A stretch of DNA of 64,000 nucleotides from Bolinopsis microptera (GCF_026151205.1 NC_087078.1:5845675-5909674); one strand, 5' to 3'; numbered from the stretch's first letter, positions 10,032-22,350 are shown. The notes: generated by a model not told the origin, from the sequence alone. Made by a program: numbers and translations.

Positions 10032-13000
10032 TATTCCATATTACGTAAGGCTCTGAAATAGCTTACACAAGCAGCAAAAGTTACATTATAGCTTCGTACA
10101 TTTCCCTCTGTAAGCGACGTAACCTAATCAGTGAACGACCCCTAAACGTTTACACGCACATTATTGACTTCTGCTACACGCGCTGTAGTATATAGACTAT
10201 TATATAATTATGTAATATAGTAGTGTTTCTCTATAACCGTACGGCTCTCTCTCTCTAGCTCTCCGCCTGCTTCCTAGAGATGTTCCATCTCATATTGATA
10301 TAAGTATAACCTGAGTGTTTGTAAAATATTCGTTTGTTCAACAATTACAGAGGGTGATCTGTGTGTTGGTTGTTATGTGATATTGTGATCTCATGTGTGT
10401 GTGCTTGATTAACGAGTTACATTGTACACCAGCAGCTACCCCCGCATTCTTGTGTCCGTATAATTACTCGTCATTTCCCCAGTTACCTGACTCGTACATG
10501 TACTGTATGCTGTAGCAGCTGTTACACGTGGTGCCCTTATTAGGTCATGCCCGTGACTTGTTTTGTGTGAGATGTTTTAGTCACGATCTCTATTGTCTTA
10601 TCTCCAGCTTCAAGGAAGGCCTGATTGGCCCCACCCCCAGAGAGTATTGAATTGAAGCTTCGTCGGTTATAAATTTGCTGTGACAATTATAGTTGATTTA
10701 GACTCACTCATTTTCATGAAATTCACCGCCTGTTATACCTTTCATTTTGTCAGGTTTGCAATTGCTCTGTCGCGTATATTAGCCCATCGAATTTGAGACG
10801 ATTTACAGCCAATTAAAATGACACAAGATTATCGTTTGAGGTTGGAATATTTGTAGGCAGGAACAAATAACCAGCCAGGTAATTATAATTAAGACATGCG
10901 TGGCCTCTAATTTCGGTATTTCAAATGTTACACACCTTTTACAGACAAAAGCTATAGTAAGAATCATTTCTAAGATAATTTCTAAATTTATCTGATTTTG
11001 TACAGAGTGTGTTTTCATCTGACGACACTGCTCTAGAATGATGTGCAGAAGTACCTTTGGATATGTATTTGGAGGTTATCTCATTTCAAGTTGAGTGTAT
11101 CTCGACAACACCTTATAGTTAACGAGTGCAGTGTTTGGTGAGTGTAGTGGACACGTTTTGACAAATTGTGCCCCAACTCCAAACTTGTCATTTTAATACT
11201 TTTCTTTTGTACTTTATATATTTTAGAGATGAGCGGTGGCGTAACGTTGCCTGTTGCCCCCCCTCCCCTTTTGGCTCCTCTCCCTAAAATTAAACAAATT
11301 ATAAGGTGATTTTAGAGGAAACACCGGTAAAATCTCTAAAAAAGTGTGTTTCTAGAGCAAAATGCGAAGTTTTGCTAGTACCTCAGTTAAGTTTTTCAAA
11401 ATTGTCCCACATTCAAACAACGATTTGGCGCCCCGCTAAGATGGTATGATCTCGCTCATTCCAAACAGACCACAATTTAACTTTAAGTACCCTTCACGTA
11501 GTCCGAGACGAAAGGGAAACTCGTTAGCTTTTTTGTGTTAAAAGCGATTTCTCGACGGTTATCACCTCTCTAGATGATGCTTAAAACATTTGGCCACTAT
11601 TGCATTTTTGTAGTAAATGCAATTGGGGCGTTTTCGACCACACCCTTTTTCAGGGTTTCGCGGTCACTCGAATTTTTGTATTGCGAAGCAATATATTCCT
11701 TATAATGCTTATTTTCGGAAATATGGCTGAAAAACGGATTTTGCCGAGCGAACAATAACAATACTCACAAATGGGCTATTGGACTGTTAACTAGAAAGGT
11801 CCTAAAGACTCGTGAGCAACATAAATACTTTAAAAATTAGCCTACCGACAGCTGCGCCCGTTTTTGCCATGTCAGATTCTCAAAACGACAGTTGTGTCCA
11901 AGTGCACGTTAAGTTCGACTCCCAAAGTCGCACTTAAATATTATCTAAGTGTGAACTAAATCATGCAACTAAGGTAAAAATGTGTTTTAATACACCATAA
12001 ACTGTTCGTGGAAGATACCCACTACCCAGGATGCTACGTCTACGCTCTGGCATAAAGCCACATACCCTCCTGCAACTTATCGAATTAACATTCGGTAATT
12101 GGGAGGGATTAAAATTACAAATTAAATAAATGTGCAAAACCAAAAAAAAAAGTTCGGACGAATACTATTATAAAGTCCGCCCTGAAGAATGCATATATTC
12201 ACTATTTCATCGCATATTATCCTCGATAACTCAATCCCGTCCTATCTGATTATAATTTATATGTTCTCTCATAGGTCCTACATTTCGGCTGTGATTAACA
12301 GGAAAATAGTGGTGTGATAACTCCTGCTCCCCCATTGGTTTTAACAAATGTTTAATACCGAATCAATGTTGTAATTAGGAGTAAATCCACAGCCAAATGA
12401 TTATAATCAAAGCACATTTGATGAAACGAAGTTCTCACTGCAGTAATATAGTTCCTTATCAAAACAAGATAAGGATGCGTCCTCTAGAAAGTTTGACTCT
12501 GGGATATTATATGTAGTAATATTATCGGTCATTAATTTCCGATGTAAATGCTGCGTTCGCTAGCATCATTTCGTCGATCATCAGCGAATGCATTTACACT
12601 GCTTTTCGTGTGATAACATGAGTTACACAACTCGTCAAACTCGTTATTTAACTCGTTTTATCCAACTCGTCAAACTCGTTTGATAAAACTATTTTCACAA
12701 CTCAAAGTTGTGAAATTAATATTATCACACTCCAAGCAGTGATGTAACTGCTTATTATACAATACCTGACGATGTAACAAGATCACATTGAGTCACATTA
12801 CTTTGAGCAAGTCACTGCTAGGTTATGTGAAGCATTAGAACTTCCTATCATGATGTACATTGTACAATGTATATTGTACATTGTACAAGTTGTTGTGATC
12901 TGTGTTAGTGTTACATACACTCCATGTTGTGCATGGAATTATAGTGCTAGCTTGCTTGTCAGCTATTTCAGTAGTCCAGGTATCGTTTTATTTCGCCGGC

Positions 13001-13389
13001 CTTTATATTATTTGTACATTACTCTATTACTATCTATCATCATATATAACATACTAGTTTCAGCATTCCATAGATTTTAAATTTTACTAAATAACCTACG
13101 TTCTCCTGCGTCTTTTAGACCCGTGTCCTGTAGAAATAGGTTAACGACGTCCTGTCCCATGACCTCTTGTCCAGGATCCGTATCTGCTTTTCCCCTTCTT
13201 TGTGGACATCTAATCTGTAAGGATCGTATGCGATGCGAAGCTCAGTTTTACAGGGCTCGAAGATTTTACGACTGTTTTTTTTCAACGACTGTGTAACTAT
13301 AGACTTATTACGATATGTTTAACATGTTTAACATGTTTAAATTTAATCCGTCGCAACAAAACTTCACGACTTATCCTTTTTCCCCTTTT
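10032..13389. other. Long intergenic stretch
   Basis: No gene was recognised. Small items: a CT run at about 10246-10262; CAACTCGTCAAACTCGTT twice at about 12628 and 12661; a perfect little hairpin AAGCAGTGATGTAACTGCTT at about 12734 that recurs near 40068; and TGTACAATGTATATTGTACA at about 12855. TAACATGTTTAACATGTTTA occurs just before the next gene. The stretch 11226-11450 has the feel of old transposon sequence, but no termini were found. Confidence 0.45.
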
Positions 13390-13391
13390 AG
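13390..13391 (+). promoter_or_regulatory. Putative 3' splice site just before the start codon
   Basis: CTTTTTCCCCTTTTAG is a strong polypyrimidine-AG acceptor ending 6 bases before the ATG at 13398. It parallels the site at 4261-4262. Confidence 0.55.
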
Positions 13392-13397
13392 TAAATC

Positions 13398-13904
13398 ATG
13401 TCAGCACCACCACCGTATGAAGCAAAAGGAGAAGCGCCACCTTACCCGCCAGCGGCAGGACAAGCGCCACCATGCCAGCCTGCAGCAGATCAAGCGCCAC
13501 CATACCCTCCACAGGCCCAGTACCCGCCACAGGGCCAGTATCCACCGCAGGGACAGTACCCACCACAGGCCCAGTACCCACCGCAGGGACAGTACCCACC
13601 ACAGGCCCAGTACCCACCGCAGGGACAGTACCCACAGGCCGCCCCAGCCCAAGTTGTTGTGATAGCTGCTCAGCCAGTTCATTTCGGAAGATACCCTGTA
13701 AACATGACCTGCGGAAACTGCCATGCTCAGATTCAGACACAAGTGCAATACGAAATTGGAGTGCTTGTTTGGATTCTTTGCCTGGCTCTGTTTTTCTTTA
13801 CCGGTATTTGTTGCTTCATCCCCTTCTTGATTGAAGGCTGTAAAGATGCTGTTCACCATTGTCCTGCGTGCAGAACCTTAATCGGACGTAAAAGTGCTAT
13901 GTAA
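13398..13904 (+). CDS. LITAF-like membrane zinc-binding protein, copy c
   Basis: 168 residues, one coding exon. The N-terminal 90 residues are rich in Pro, Gln, Tyr and Ala, with PPPY and APPY motifs near residues 4, 13 and 33, then about eight QxQYPP units. The LITAF domain has CGNC at about 105-108, a hydrophobic segment at about 121-145 (WILCLALFFFTGICCFIPFL) and HHCPAC ending at 158. The expected role is that of the LITAF/SIMPLE family: a monotopic endosomal membrane protein whose PPxY motifs recruit ubiquitin ligases. The domain is nearly identical to copy a. The main difference is a longer repeat linker, which shows the same minisatellite at an early stage of the growth seen in the dead copy b. 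Confidence 0.9.
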   Translation: MSAPPPYEAKGEAPPYPPAAGQAPPCQPAADQAPPYPPQAQYPPQGQYPPQGQYPPQAQYPPQGQYPPQAQYPPQGQYPQAAPAQVVVIAAQPVHFGRYPVNMTCGNCHAQIQTQVQYEIGVLVWILCLALFFFTGICCFIPFLIEGCKDAVHHCPACRTLIGRKSAM

Positions 13905-14600
13905 AAAAGATGCGTTATCTTAGATGTCTTATTATCGAATCAAAAAATACCTTTTTTAGGGATTGTAAACAATATAAGCCTCAGTTTTTCAGGGCTTAAA
14001 GTTTTGATATTCATCTTCTTCATTTAAGGTTCATGAAGATAATCAGCATTTATCAAATCTTCAATTCATCTAAATTCTTGAAGATACTCAGCAGATCAGT
14101 TTACTTTGAATCGAGCTAAGGACATGTCATTTCTAGAATATAAGAATATACCACTTACAAGCAACAGATAGGAAGATGTCTCTTATAAAAGAAGAAAACA
14201 TCCTAAATTGAACAATAATGTTAATCTTGATTTGTGCAGCGATATAATATGCTGAGTTACACACTTTGTATTTAAACATTTTTAAAGTGATTATGATAAA
14301 CAAGATAGATATTATTATTAGGCTTACTTTTATAGAAGACATTTTCTCAGTACGAGTGTACCTGATTTAATCTAGATTTAATGTGATCTGAATGTATTTA
14401 GCCTCATCTCCGATTGACAATAGAAAACGTCAATCGACTAAGCTGAGACTCAATTTGAACATTCAGTTTATCATTGACTAATGACTATATCGGAGAAAAA
14501 AATGATAACATTCATCTTGAATGAGATTTTTAAAGCTTTTAGAAGATTAAACTATAATGAGTCCAGTTTGTAGTAAGTTATGACTTTTTTGAATACTTAC
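13905..14600. other. 3' flank of LITAF-like gene c
   Basis: AT-rich sequence without a supported gene. It ends where the left arm of the large palindrome starts. Confidence 0.5.
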
Positions 14601-15055
14601 TCATACTATTTTACGGAACTCTCAATTTCATTTTGTCTCGATAGGCATATTATATATATCTATATAAGAATTCCGTTCGCTTCTCTTTATTTTATCTAGA
14701 CTTACCACGTTAATCTTCAACAGTTAAACGTCATACTGAATTTGTAAATACATGTTCAGTTCTTGCACAATTTCATATTTTAAACTCTACAGAAGTTTAA
14801 TCGACAAAGTAGCACTTATTTTTTTGCATTTCATGTGTTCAATTGCGATTTAATTTAAATTGTCCAGTGAGCTCAGTAATCAGAATCATCATTGTCGTGG
14901 GTAGAGCTCATCTTGTTAGTTTTGATTTATTGAAAGTGTAATAATATGAATAATGAACAGCTGAGATAATTTTGGTCTGCTCTTGCACCTTTTTATACCA
15001 TGTACAAACCGGCTCGTCAGAACAAGGTTTTCGCTTTGGCAAGAACCAGCAGTCA

Positions 15056-15215
15056 GCACGTCACTGACAAGGTTAAATTAATGAGATCCATTGATTTTTG
15101 ATATCACGTCACTGACAAGGCCAAATCAATGAGATCAATTAATCTTCACAGTACGTCACTGACAAGGCCAGCTTTAATGAGATTCAATGACTCCTCCATA
15201 GCTCATCATTGACAG
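15056..15215 (+). repeat. Diverged tandem repeat, about 50 bp unit
   Basis: CGTCACTGACAAGG followed by an AT-rich piece ending in AATGAGAT recurs about four times. The same array is in the right arm at about 32885-33055. The empty site of the truncated LINE is at its edge. Confidence 0.75.
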
Positions 15216-16018
15216 GGTTAATAAGATCAGATGAGAGAAGGACCAACTATAATCTGTCACCAACTACGGGTTGGACCTGCAAGGGTATTTACTGAGTGCA
15301 TTTATCGACTTCTGTGAAACTGCTGTTACAATTGTGATAGAATATTTAGTAATTTTGATCAATACCAAAATAGTGGTACTTGCACTCAAATCTTACGGGC
15401 TCACTGGTCACTGGGCATAAGACATATAACAATATAACAACCCTTCAGTCAATTTCACAATTAGATTTCTAGTTGTATGTTAATAACCTACCAAGACCAA
15501 TCACCCGTGACCCGTTGATTTTTAGTTTACCATGAACTTTAATTAGCCAGCACTGTCTGGGAAGGAAATTCAATTTGAAATGCAAGGAATTGATAAATGT
15601 GGGAGTATAACTATAATTAACAGATTTTTATCAAATCAGTAAACAAATTGTAAGCTAGTGATAGTCTTATCTCGTAACTTTTTGTATTAATTCCACCAAC
15701 AACCAGCGTGCTGTACCCGTCCCGTATAATATAAAGTTATAAACCAGACCTGCATTATTATCATATTAGGTTTCTGAACTTCAAGTGAATGCTAAAATTT
15801 ATGCGAGATAAATCATCAAGTCAGAGAATTTCTTGGTTAACGAGGTTTGCCGTGCCACCCTGCTAGCTTATCTAACATTATAACTTTCCCGGTTCAATGC
15901 TAGTTCATGCTAAGAGTAATCAGTCTTGCTCTAGAAAGTTCCGTTTTATCGCCTCCGAATACCCCGGACTAGTTAACATAATGATTCTACATTCATTTCA
16001 AACTCGAACCTCGCAGTT

Positions 16019-18114
16019 ATGTTTCTCTTGTTCCTTTGTATTATCTACCTGCCTGTAGTTGCATCAACTGATAAGCAGTACACTGCCCTGCACTTTGGAA
16101 CTTCTAACAGCGATTACATTAGTTTCAACTATGACATGGCCCCGTTCCGAGATTCTCTGTCCATATGCACGTGGATCAAACGTATCTCCACCTCATCTTC
16201 ATACCCGGTAGTGTTTAACTACTTGGCTAGCGGTCACGAGATTTTGATTGGGCCTGATGGGTACCATAACAGAGTAGTAGGTGATACAGGTTTGGAGAAC
16301 AGACGCAACCTTGTCACAGTACCAGTGGGCACGTGGTTTAGTTATTGCATAACGTGGTCTGTAGCCTCCACGACAATTAAGTTATACCTGGATGGTGATT
16401 TGGTAGCAACAGACCAGACAGCATCGGGGAGGAGGCTGACGATGGGAGGGCAGTTATGGTTTGGTGGTCTTTATAGTAGGAATTCTGGTCATGTGTTTGG
16501 AGGAGACCTTTATCAGTTCAACGTATATTCCAATGTATTGGAGTCGGCTGAAATAAAGAAAATAGCAGACGGGGGACTATGTTTTGATTTAGAGGAATTT
16601 TCCGACACTAGGATCCTTCGATGGGAAGATATTCTGGACAGATCACGGAGTGGGTCCGTGAGTGAGGTAGAGGTGTGTACAAGAAATGAATTAATAACTC
16701 GGTTGAGGGAGTCACAAGAGAAGCTGGCAAATGTGACTGGAAGGCTGAACGGAACAGAGGCTCAACTTAGTAGGTTGGAGGAGAAAGTGGAGACACTAGA
16801 CAATCTTCTTAATTCAACTCAAGAAGAGTTGGAGTCAAGTCAACTGAGTTTCACTGAAGCTAAGAAGCAGCTTAATGTAACGAATGAAAAGCTGGTCACT
16901 ACGGAGGAGGAGCTGAAAGGGGTAACATCTGATCTGGAGGAGGTGACTGCTGATCTAGAGGAGGTGACTGCTGAGCTGGAGGAGGTAACTGCTGATATGA
17001 ACAGGACTGAAACTTCATTGGAAACAGTGACCGGAGATTTAAACTCAACACAAGCAGAACTAGGAGCTGTAAGTGATGACCTGGAAACTTGCTCCGCTGG
17101 CTTAAAAGACATAGGGAGAAAGTTTAAAGATTCTCGAACATTCCACAATGTCACCAGATGGGATGTTCTGCTCACTCCCCCATATTTCAACAAGGTCTTC
17201 TCAAATGAGCTGTTCCGGAAACTCACCACCAGTTGGAATATGTTGGGTAAGTGATATTGGGTGTGCAATACTTCTAGTTCTGCTTTCTCTGTTGTTGTTG
17301 TTACTTCATACTTTGTTTACTTGTCCAGGTTTTACAGAATTTCTGTAAGATTTACTGTAAGGTTTATGCAAAGTGAACTTTAAATTTCGAAATTCTCGGT
17401 GTTAATAAGATTTAAAATTTCAGAGAGGTTTGTGGGTATGAACATGACGGAGGGTGTTATACAGCACTTCCGGTACTTCCACCGAGAACCACAATGCGAT
17501 GTCTTCGAGCACCTCTCACACGCCATGCTTGGTAAGATGCGAATTAGATTAGAATTTGTAGCAACATACTACGTTACAAGACACAATTGAGTATGCCATT
17601 TTGAAATATTATTATTATGTCAGGGTAATTATAGTAATATATAATAATCATCAAAAGTCTATGAATAGTTAGTACCTAACTCGGGAATATTATAGCGGGT
17701 TAATTTATGACTGGGCAAATAAATGACCGGGAAAAATATGGCGGAATTTTCCAAAACCCACCACTTTATCCCAGTCATAATATTCCCGAGTAAGGTATAT
17801 GACAAAATTATTATTCTAGTAATTCAAGCTATTATATTTTATTATATTAGATAAGTAATTTTAGTTATTATATTAGTAATTAAATGATGTTCATTAAGTT
17901 TTATTTAATTATTAGCTACTACCATGACTCTCAAAGGTAAATATTGCCAAATACGCAAGAGTAAACCACCTTGTGCACCATGTTAAATCAATACAACATT
18001 TCACTTTCAGAGCACTTCAAGGGTACTGAGATAACATCAGGACTGATAGCCCACTTTAAGGAAACACATACGGAGGAATCAGAGTGCGAGAACGACACAG
18101 ACACAGAATCATAG
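16019..18114 (+). CDS. Secreted pentraxin-like / coiled-coil protein, intact copy
   Basis: Three coding exons: 16019-17246, 17424-17531 and 18011-18114, with GTAAGT and GTAAGA donors, TTTCAG acceptors and all junctions in phase 1. They join to 479 residues. Residues 1-17 are a signal peptide (FLLFLCIIYLPVVAS). Residues 20-200 are a concanavalin/pentraxin-like beta-sandwich with SICTWIKR and the pentraxin-type YCITWS signature. Residues 220-365 form a Glu/Leu/Thr-rich coiled coil with many NxT/S sites and four to five EEVTADL-type repeats. The end carries a small module that exons 2 and 3 each encode once (EHFKGTEITSGLIAHF in exon 3). It is probably a secreted oligomeric lectin-like protein; the pentraxin domain is N-terminal, the reverse of neuronal pentraxins. 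ATTAAA at about 18127 could be the polyadenylation signal. Its function is unknown. Confidence 0.85.
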
Positions 18115-18542
18115 ACCGGGAACAATTAAACTTCTTTTTTGCTGTGTTCTTCTCTCCAATTTTTAGTAAGGTATATGACAAAATTATTATTCTAGTAATT
18201 CAAGCTATTATATTTTATTATATTAGATAAGTAATTTTAGTTATTATATTAGTAATTAAATGATGTTCATTAAGTTTTATTTAATTATTAGCTACTACCA
18301 TGACTCTCAAAGGTAAATATTGCCAAATACGCAAGAGTAAACCACCTTGTGCACCATGTTAAATCAATACAACATTTCACTTTCAGAGCACTTCAAGGGT
18401 ACTGAGATAACATCAGGACTGATAGCCCACTTTAAGGAAACACATACGGAGGAATCAGAGTGCGAGAACGACACAGACACAGAATCATAGACCGGGAACA
18501 ATTAAACTTCTTTTTTGCTGTGTTCTTCTCTCCAATTTTTAG
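17791..18542 (+). repeat. 376-bp tandem duplication of the last exon
   Basis: 17791-18166 is repeated as 18167-18542 with no difference seen by eye. The unit holds the end of intron 2, exon 3 and the polyadenylation region, so a second complete exon 3 lies at 18387-18490. The right arm has a single copy. Confidence 0.9.
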
Positions 18543-18804
18543 TATGTGTTATAATTTTATTAACTTATTAAAGTTAAATTATATGAAAGGAAATGACACT
18601 AATATAGTTAAATACTAAAATTCCTTACTTTTCTCACGTTATATGGTTAGCTTAGAGTAGTGACATAAAAGGTAATAATAATATTAAATATTTTAACCTT
18701 AAATTAAAAAGTTATCAATGCATTGATCGTAAACAAATGAGTTTAAATTTTGACACCAAACATTTTCATGTCATTATTCACGTATTCCTGGGCACTATCC
18801 GTCG

Positions 18805-19200
18805 CGGAGTAGAGTCCGCGGCGGAGCCGCCGGACTCCGAGCGGACTCAAGCGGAGCCGCCGGACTCCGAGCGGACTCCGGCGGAGCCGCCGGACTCCGA
18901 GCGGAGTCCGGCGGTGCTCCGCCAAAATGTATTTACACTGGACTCGAATACATTTTAGCGGACTCCGAGCGGACTTTAAAGTCCGCCGCGGACTCCGAGC
19001 GGCTCCGCGGCGGCTCGGCGGAGTGTCCGCCGCGGACTAAGCCACTAGGCGGACTCCGGTCCGCCGCGGACTCCGGCGGAGTGCTTGGCGGACTCCGGCG
19101 GACCTCTCCGGCGGACTTGAATCCGGCGGAGTCTGGCGGAGCTTGGCGGAGTCCACCAGCTCGGCGGACTCCGCTCGGAGTCCGCCGAACTCCAACAGAG
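18805..19200. repeat. GC-rich self-complementary satellite, left arm
   Basis: Dense repeats of CGGACTCCGAGCGGAGTCCG and related pieces, with CCGCGG and GGCGGA words. The unit is itself palindromic. A shorter counterpart is at 23610-23885 in the right arm. The GC content contrasts sharply with the AT-rich surroundings. Confidence 0.85.
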
Positions 19201-19601
19201 TCCAGTGACTTCCGACCTCCGACTTCCGACCCTCGGCTAAATTTGTCACGTGACATACAACATAGCATTTTGCAATATTGTGGTCAGATGAAAAGGTCGC
19301 TAGTGATAAACCTTAACCATTACCCTCACAATGTCAATAGTGCAGTACAACTCTAGTCCTAACTTTGACCCTATAATGTATATAAACGTTGACCCTAACC
19401 CTCCACCAAACCGTCAGCAGCGAAATATCAATGTCATTGACTGATCACGTGACCAAAACAATTTGTGTCATATTATCTCATATAGGGAAGCGTTTTTAGT
19501 TTTACCCTACACGTTGCATGTGGCGTCATTTGGCCGGATCCCAGCAAGCAAAAATACGTCGACCATCACAGGACGACGCCAGCCAGCACTCTCGACTACT
19601 A

Positions 19602-20458
19602 GTAGAGGCTCTTACGGGCATTGGCTGCTCGATACGCTAGGGACCCCAGATACACCTTTGTAGACGTATTTTTGACCGTAGAATCGATTAAAAGTGGTTT
19701 CGAGATGATTGGACTGAGTTTACGCGGGTAAAATTGCAAAAAAACCGATTTTTGGGCAAAAAATAGGCCAAAAAACCATGTTTTTTGATATTTTGAACAA
19801 GTTAATTTTGTTGGCATGTCGGCAAAACTTGCATGGAAATAGCTAAAACACAGCCGCACAAGATGGTTTAAAAATTTTAAAAATCCCTCTGTTTTTACGC
19901 GGGTAAAATCCAAAAAAGTGGTAAAAATTTTGACTTTTTTGCTTGAAGTTTGAATAATTTTTTGCAGTTGTATTAAATCAACCCAAAAATAGTCACATCG
20001 TGTTTGCCTAAATTTTTCCTTTCCGAGAAGTACCCACTTCATATACTTTATCGAAGTTTGAATATTGTCACTCCGCAAGCGTTTTTGCCAAATTTTCGAC
20101 GCGCACTACGCGCAAAAGCATTTAGTTGTTATCAATTGGCACCCGCGCGTTCATCATAAATTTCAAACAGCTATAACTCAGCGAGATTATGTCCGTTCTA
20201 GCTCTTATTTTCACACTAAATAGAAAATAATGTGATCTTATTGCTGACAAAATATGAATATAATTATTCTATTTGCCTTAGAGTAATAGACTGTCAAAGT
20301 TTAAAACGCGCATTGGTATAGCACGTGACTAATAAGGCCAAATTTATACTTCTTAACATATTATCGATCCTTAGACATCATACTATTGTGTCCAATTAAC
20401 GGTTAGGTTTCTAAACTCGTAGCAGAAAACACGTCTTTTTGCCCGTAAGAGCCTCTAC
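19602..20458. mobile_element. 857-bp TA-flanked transposon, copy 2
   Basis: It has the same 19-bp termini, the same length and nearly the same interior as the copy at 6339-7195, with TA at 19600-19601 and 20459-20460. It is present only in the left arm of the palindrome. The interior differs from copy 1 by small changes (for example TTTACGCGGGTAAA in place of TTTGGGGGTAAA). Confidence 0.88.
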
Positions 20459-21553
20459 TATACGCTCTTCGAGCTCCGATCGTCCTGTGACGAAGTAAGG
20501 ACGAAGCCTGAGGTCCTCAGGTAACATCGACCACCGATTGAAAATTCAAAGATTTTTTGACATAAAGGTCAAATGTAAAACTAAAATCTTGATGTTGATT
20601 GATTGACGACGTCAATTTTTGAGCACAGCGCGAGCGCATGCGGAAAAGGACCGCGTAGCTAGTCAAGATGTTGATAAATATTTGGCTTGTGGCGCGATGT
20701 GTTGCTCAGTGCTCTAACTATAGCCCTCTCGCTTGCAGTAGCGCGCGACCGCCGGAAATGACTTGTGCCCAGAAAACCTTACCGCCTGCTGGGCTTGCTA
20801 GAAGTAGAGGTGATAGATTTTCAACAGCACGTTTGGCGTCGCGCGTCACATCGAGTTTAGCTTTCGCACGCTGCGTTTAGTTTAGTAGTCATGACAACGA
20901 CATGACTTTGCAAAGTTTAAAAGATGTCATCTTTTATTTAGCCAAAAATCAAACTTTTCGGTTTAATTCAGAATCTAAGTTGTTCCAAATTGTGCTCCTG
21001 GGGAGCCTCCTTTAAATTTACGAGACGGAAATTTTGTTGAAAACCGGAAAGTTCTATTTATTTTACTTTTGGAGATATTCCCCGGCCGGTAGGGTTTGCT
21101 GGGTTTGCTCCTCCTGTGACCGTCGACGAGTCCAATTTGGCGTGCGTCTTTGTAGGTTATAAACCTACAACATATCATGTCATCCGACAGGCTGAGCGCC
21201 GCCCAGTAAGCTTTATTTTCACGTTGGATATTATTACCTATATAATTTAAAAAAACATGAACAACATAATTATTAATAAAACTACTGCAATATACAATGT
21301 ACAAGTGTATCATTTTTCAATTGGGACTGAGAGTGTTTCTGGACTCGTTTCGGTTTGGTTTACAATTACATTTTTCTTTCCCATTTCCGTACATTTTATT
21401 TGTAATCTCCTGATCGTCTGTGTTAATCAGTTTTATTTTTACTAGCACAATGAACAAACGACCACGTACTTTCAGAGATTTACCCCAGCCAGTAGGGTTT
21501 CCTGTGTATTTTCTGAGTCGCAGAATCGCTTTGTATTGGCTGACGCCGAGATA

Positions 21554-21836
21554 GTTGTAGGTTTATAACTTACCAGGACGAGTTGGACTCGTCGACGGTC
21601 CTAATAGTAATATTTAAAACAAATATTTTACGAGTATCACCCGTTAAGGAGATAGCGATGGCATGTGCAGCTGTGTTTTTAGCATCTGCTGCATCACGCA
21701 TATAGTTGATCTGATGTCATTGCAAAGAAGAAGAGAACGGTATTTAATCATCAACTTGGAGGACTTCGCCGCTTCGACGCGCCGCGCGAACTAGCATTCT
21801 TGCTTCGCATCGTCGATCGTTGCTCTGCTTCGCCCA
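21554..21836. other. Spacer at the palindrome centre
   Basis: 283 bp not mirrored. Its first 50 bases (GTTGTAGGTTTATAACTTAC and onward, with GACTCGTCGACGGTC) are a diverged copy of sequence found in both arms at about 21120-21170 and 22352-22410. The centre therefore contains an older repeat. No gene is seen. Confidence 0.8.
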
Positions 21837-22216
21837 TATCTCGGCGTCAGCCAATACAAAGCGATTCTGCGACTCAGAAAATACACAGGAAACCCTACTG
21901 GCTGGGGTAAATCTCTGGAAGTACGTGGTCGTTTGTTCATTGTGCTAGTAAAAATAAAACTGATTAACACAGACGATCAGGCGATTACAAATAAAATGTA
22001 CGGAAATGGGAAAGAAAAATGTAATTGTAAACCAAACCGAAACGAGTCCAGAAACACTCCCAATTGAAAAATGATACACTTGTACATTGTATATTGCAGT
22101 AGTTTTATTAATAATTATATTGTTCATGTTTTTTAAAATTATATAGGTAATAATATCCTACGTGAAAATAAAGCTTACTGGGCGGCGCTCAGCCTGTCGG
22201 ATGACATGATATGTTG

Positions 22217-22350
22217 TTGTCATACGTTGTATGACCCGCCGCGCACGAAGTGCGCGGCTCCCCCTGTAGCGTCGAAGACGCTACTATAGTGATGCTACTA
22301 TAGTGACGCTACTATAGTGAAACGACCGTGGGGGTCACCACGTGATACAA
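22217..22350. mobile_element. 134-bp MITE, 8-bp duplication
   Basis: This right-arm insertion is flanked by ATATGTTG at 22209-22216 and 22351-22358, and the left arm shows the uninterrupted site. The ends (TTGTCATACGTTG and CACGTGATACAA) are imperfectly inverted. An 8-bp duplication is typical of hAT-type elements. Confidence 0.65.

Larger units (their letters stand above)
14601..21553 (+). repeat. Left arm of the 21-kb palindrome
   Basis: Read outward from the centre, this arm is the reverse complement of 21837-35919 after private insertions are removed. The outer limit is sharp: TCATACTATTTTACGG at 14601 pairs with its complement ending at 35919. It holds the intact pentraxin-like gene. 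Sequence private to this arm: the 376-bp exon duplication at 18167-18542, and about 1.45 kb at 19081-20527 that includes the 857-bp transposon. Confidence 0.93.

Noticed and set aside
9125-10039. 304-codon minus-strand frame of His-Tyr-Thr-Thr-Leu repeats
   Set aside because: It is a translation of the TAGTG-type microsatellite; a 5-bp or 7-bp unit without stops stays open in any frame.
18743-19356. Arg/Pro/Ser-rich frames in the GC-rich block
   Set aside because: They come from the palindromic CGGACTCCG satellite and appear on both strands equally.
20668-20880. 70-codon frame mirrored at 23248-23460
   Set aside because: Conserved only as part of the palindrome arms; composition is not protein-like and no splice or domain signal supports it.
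21257-21445. 62-codon frame mirrored at 21945-22127
   Set aside because: Same reason: arm symmetry, not coding constraint; small indels between arms are not in multiples of three.
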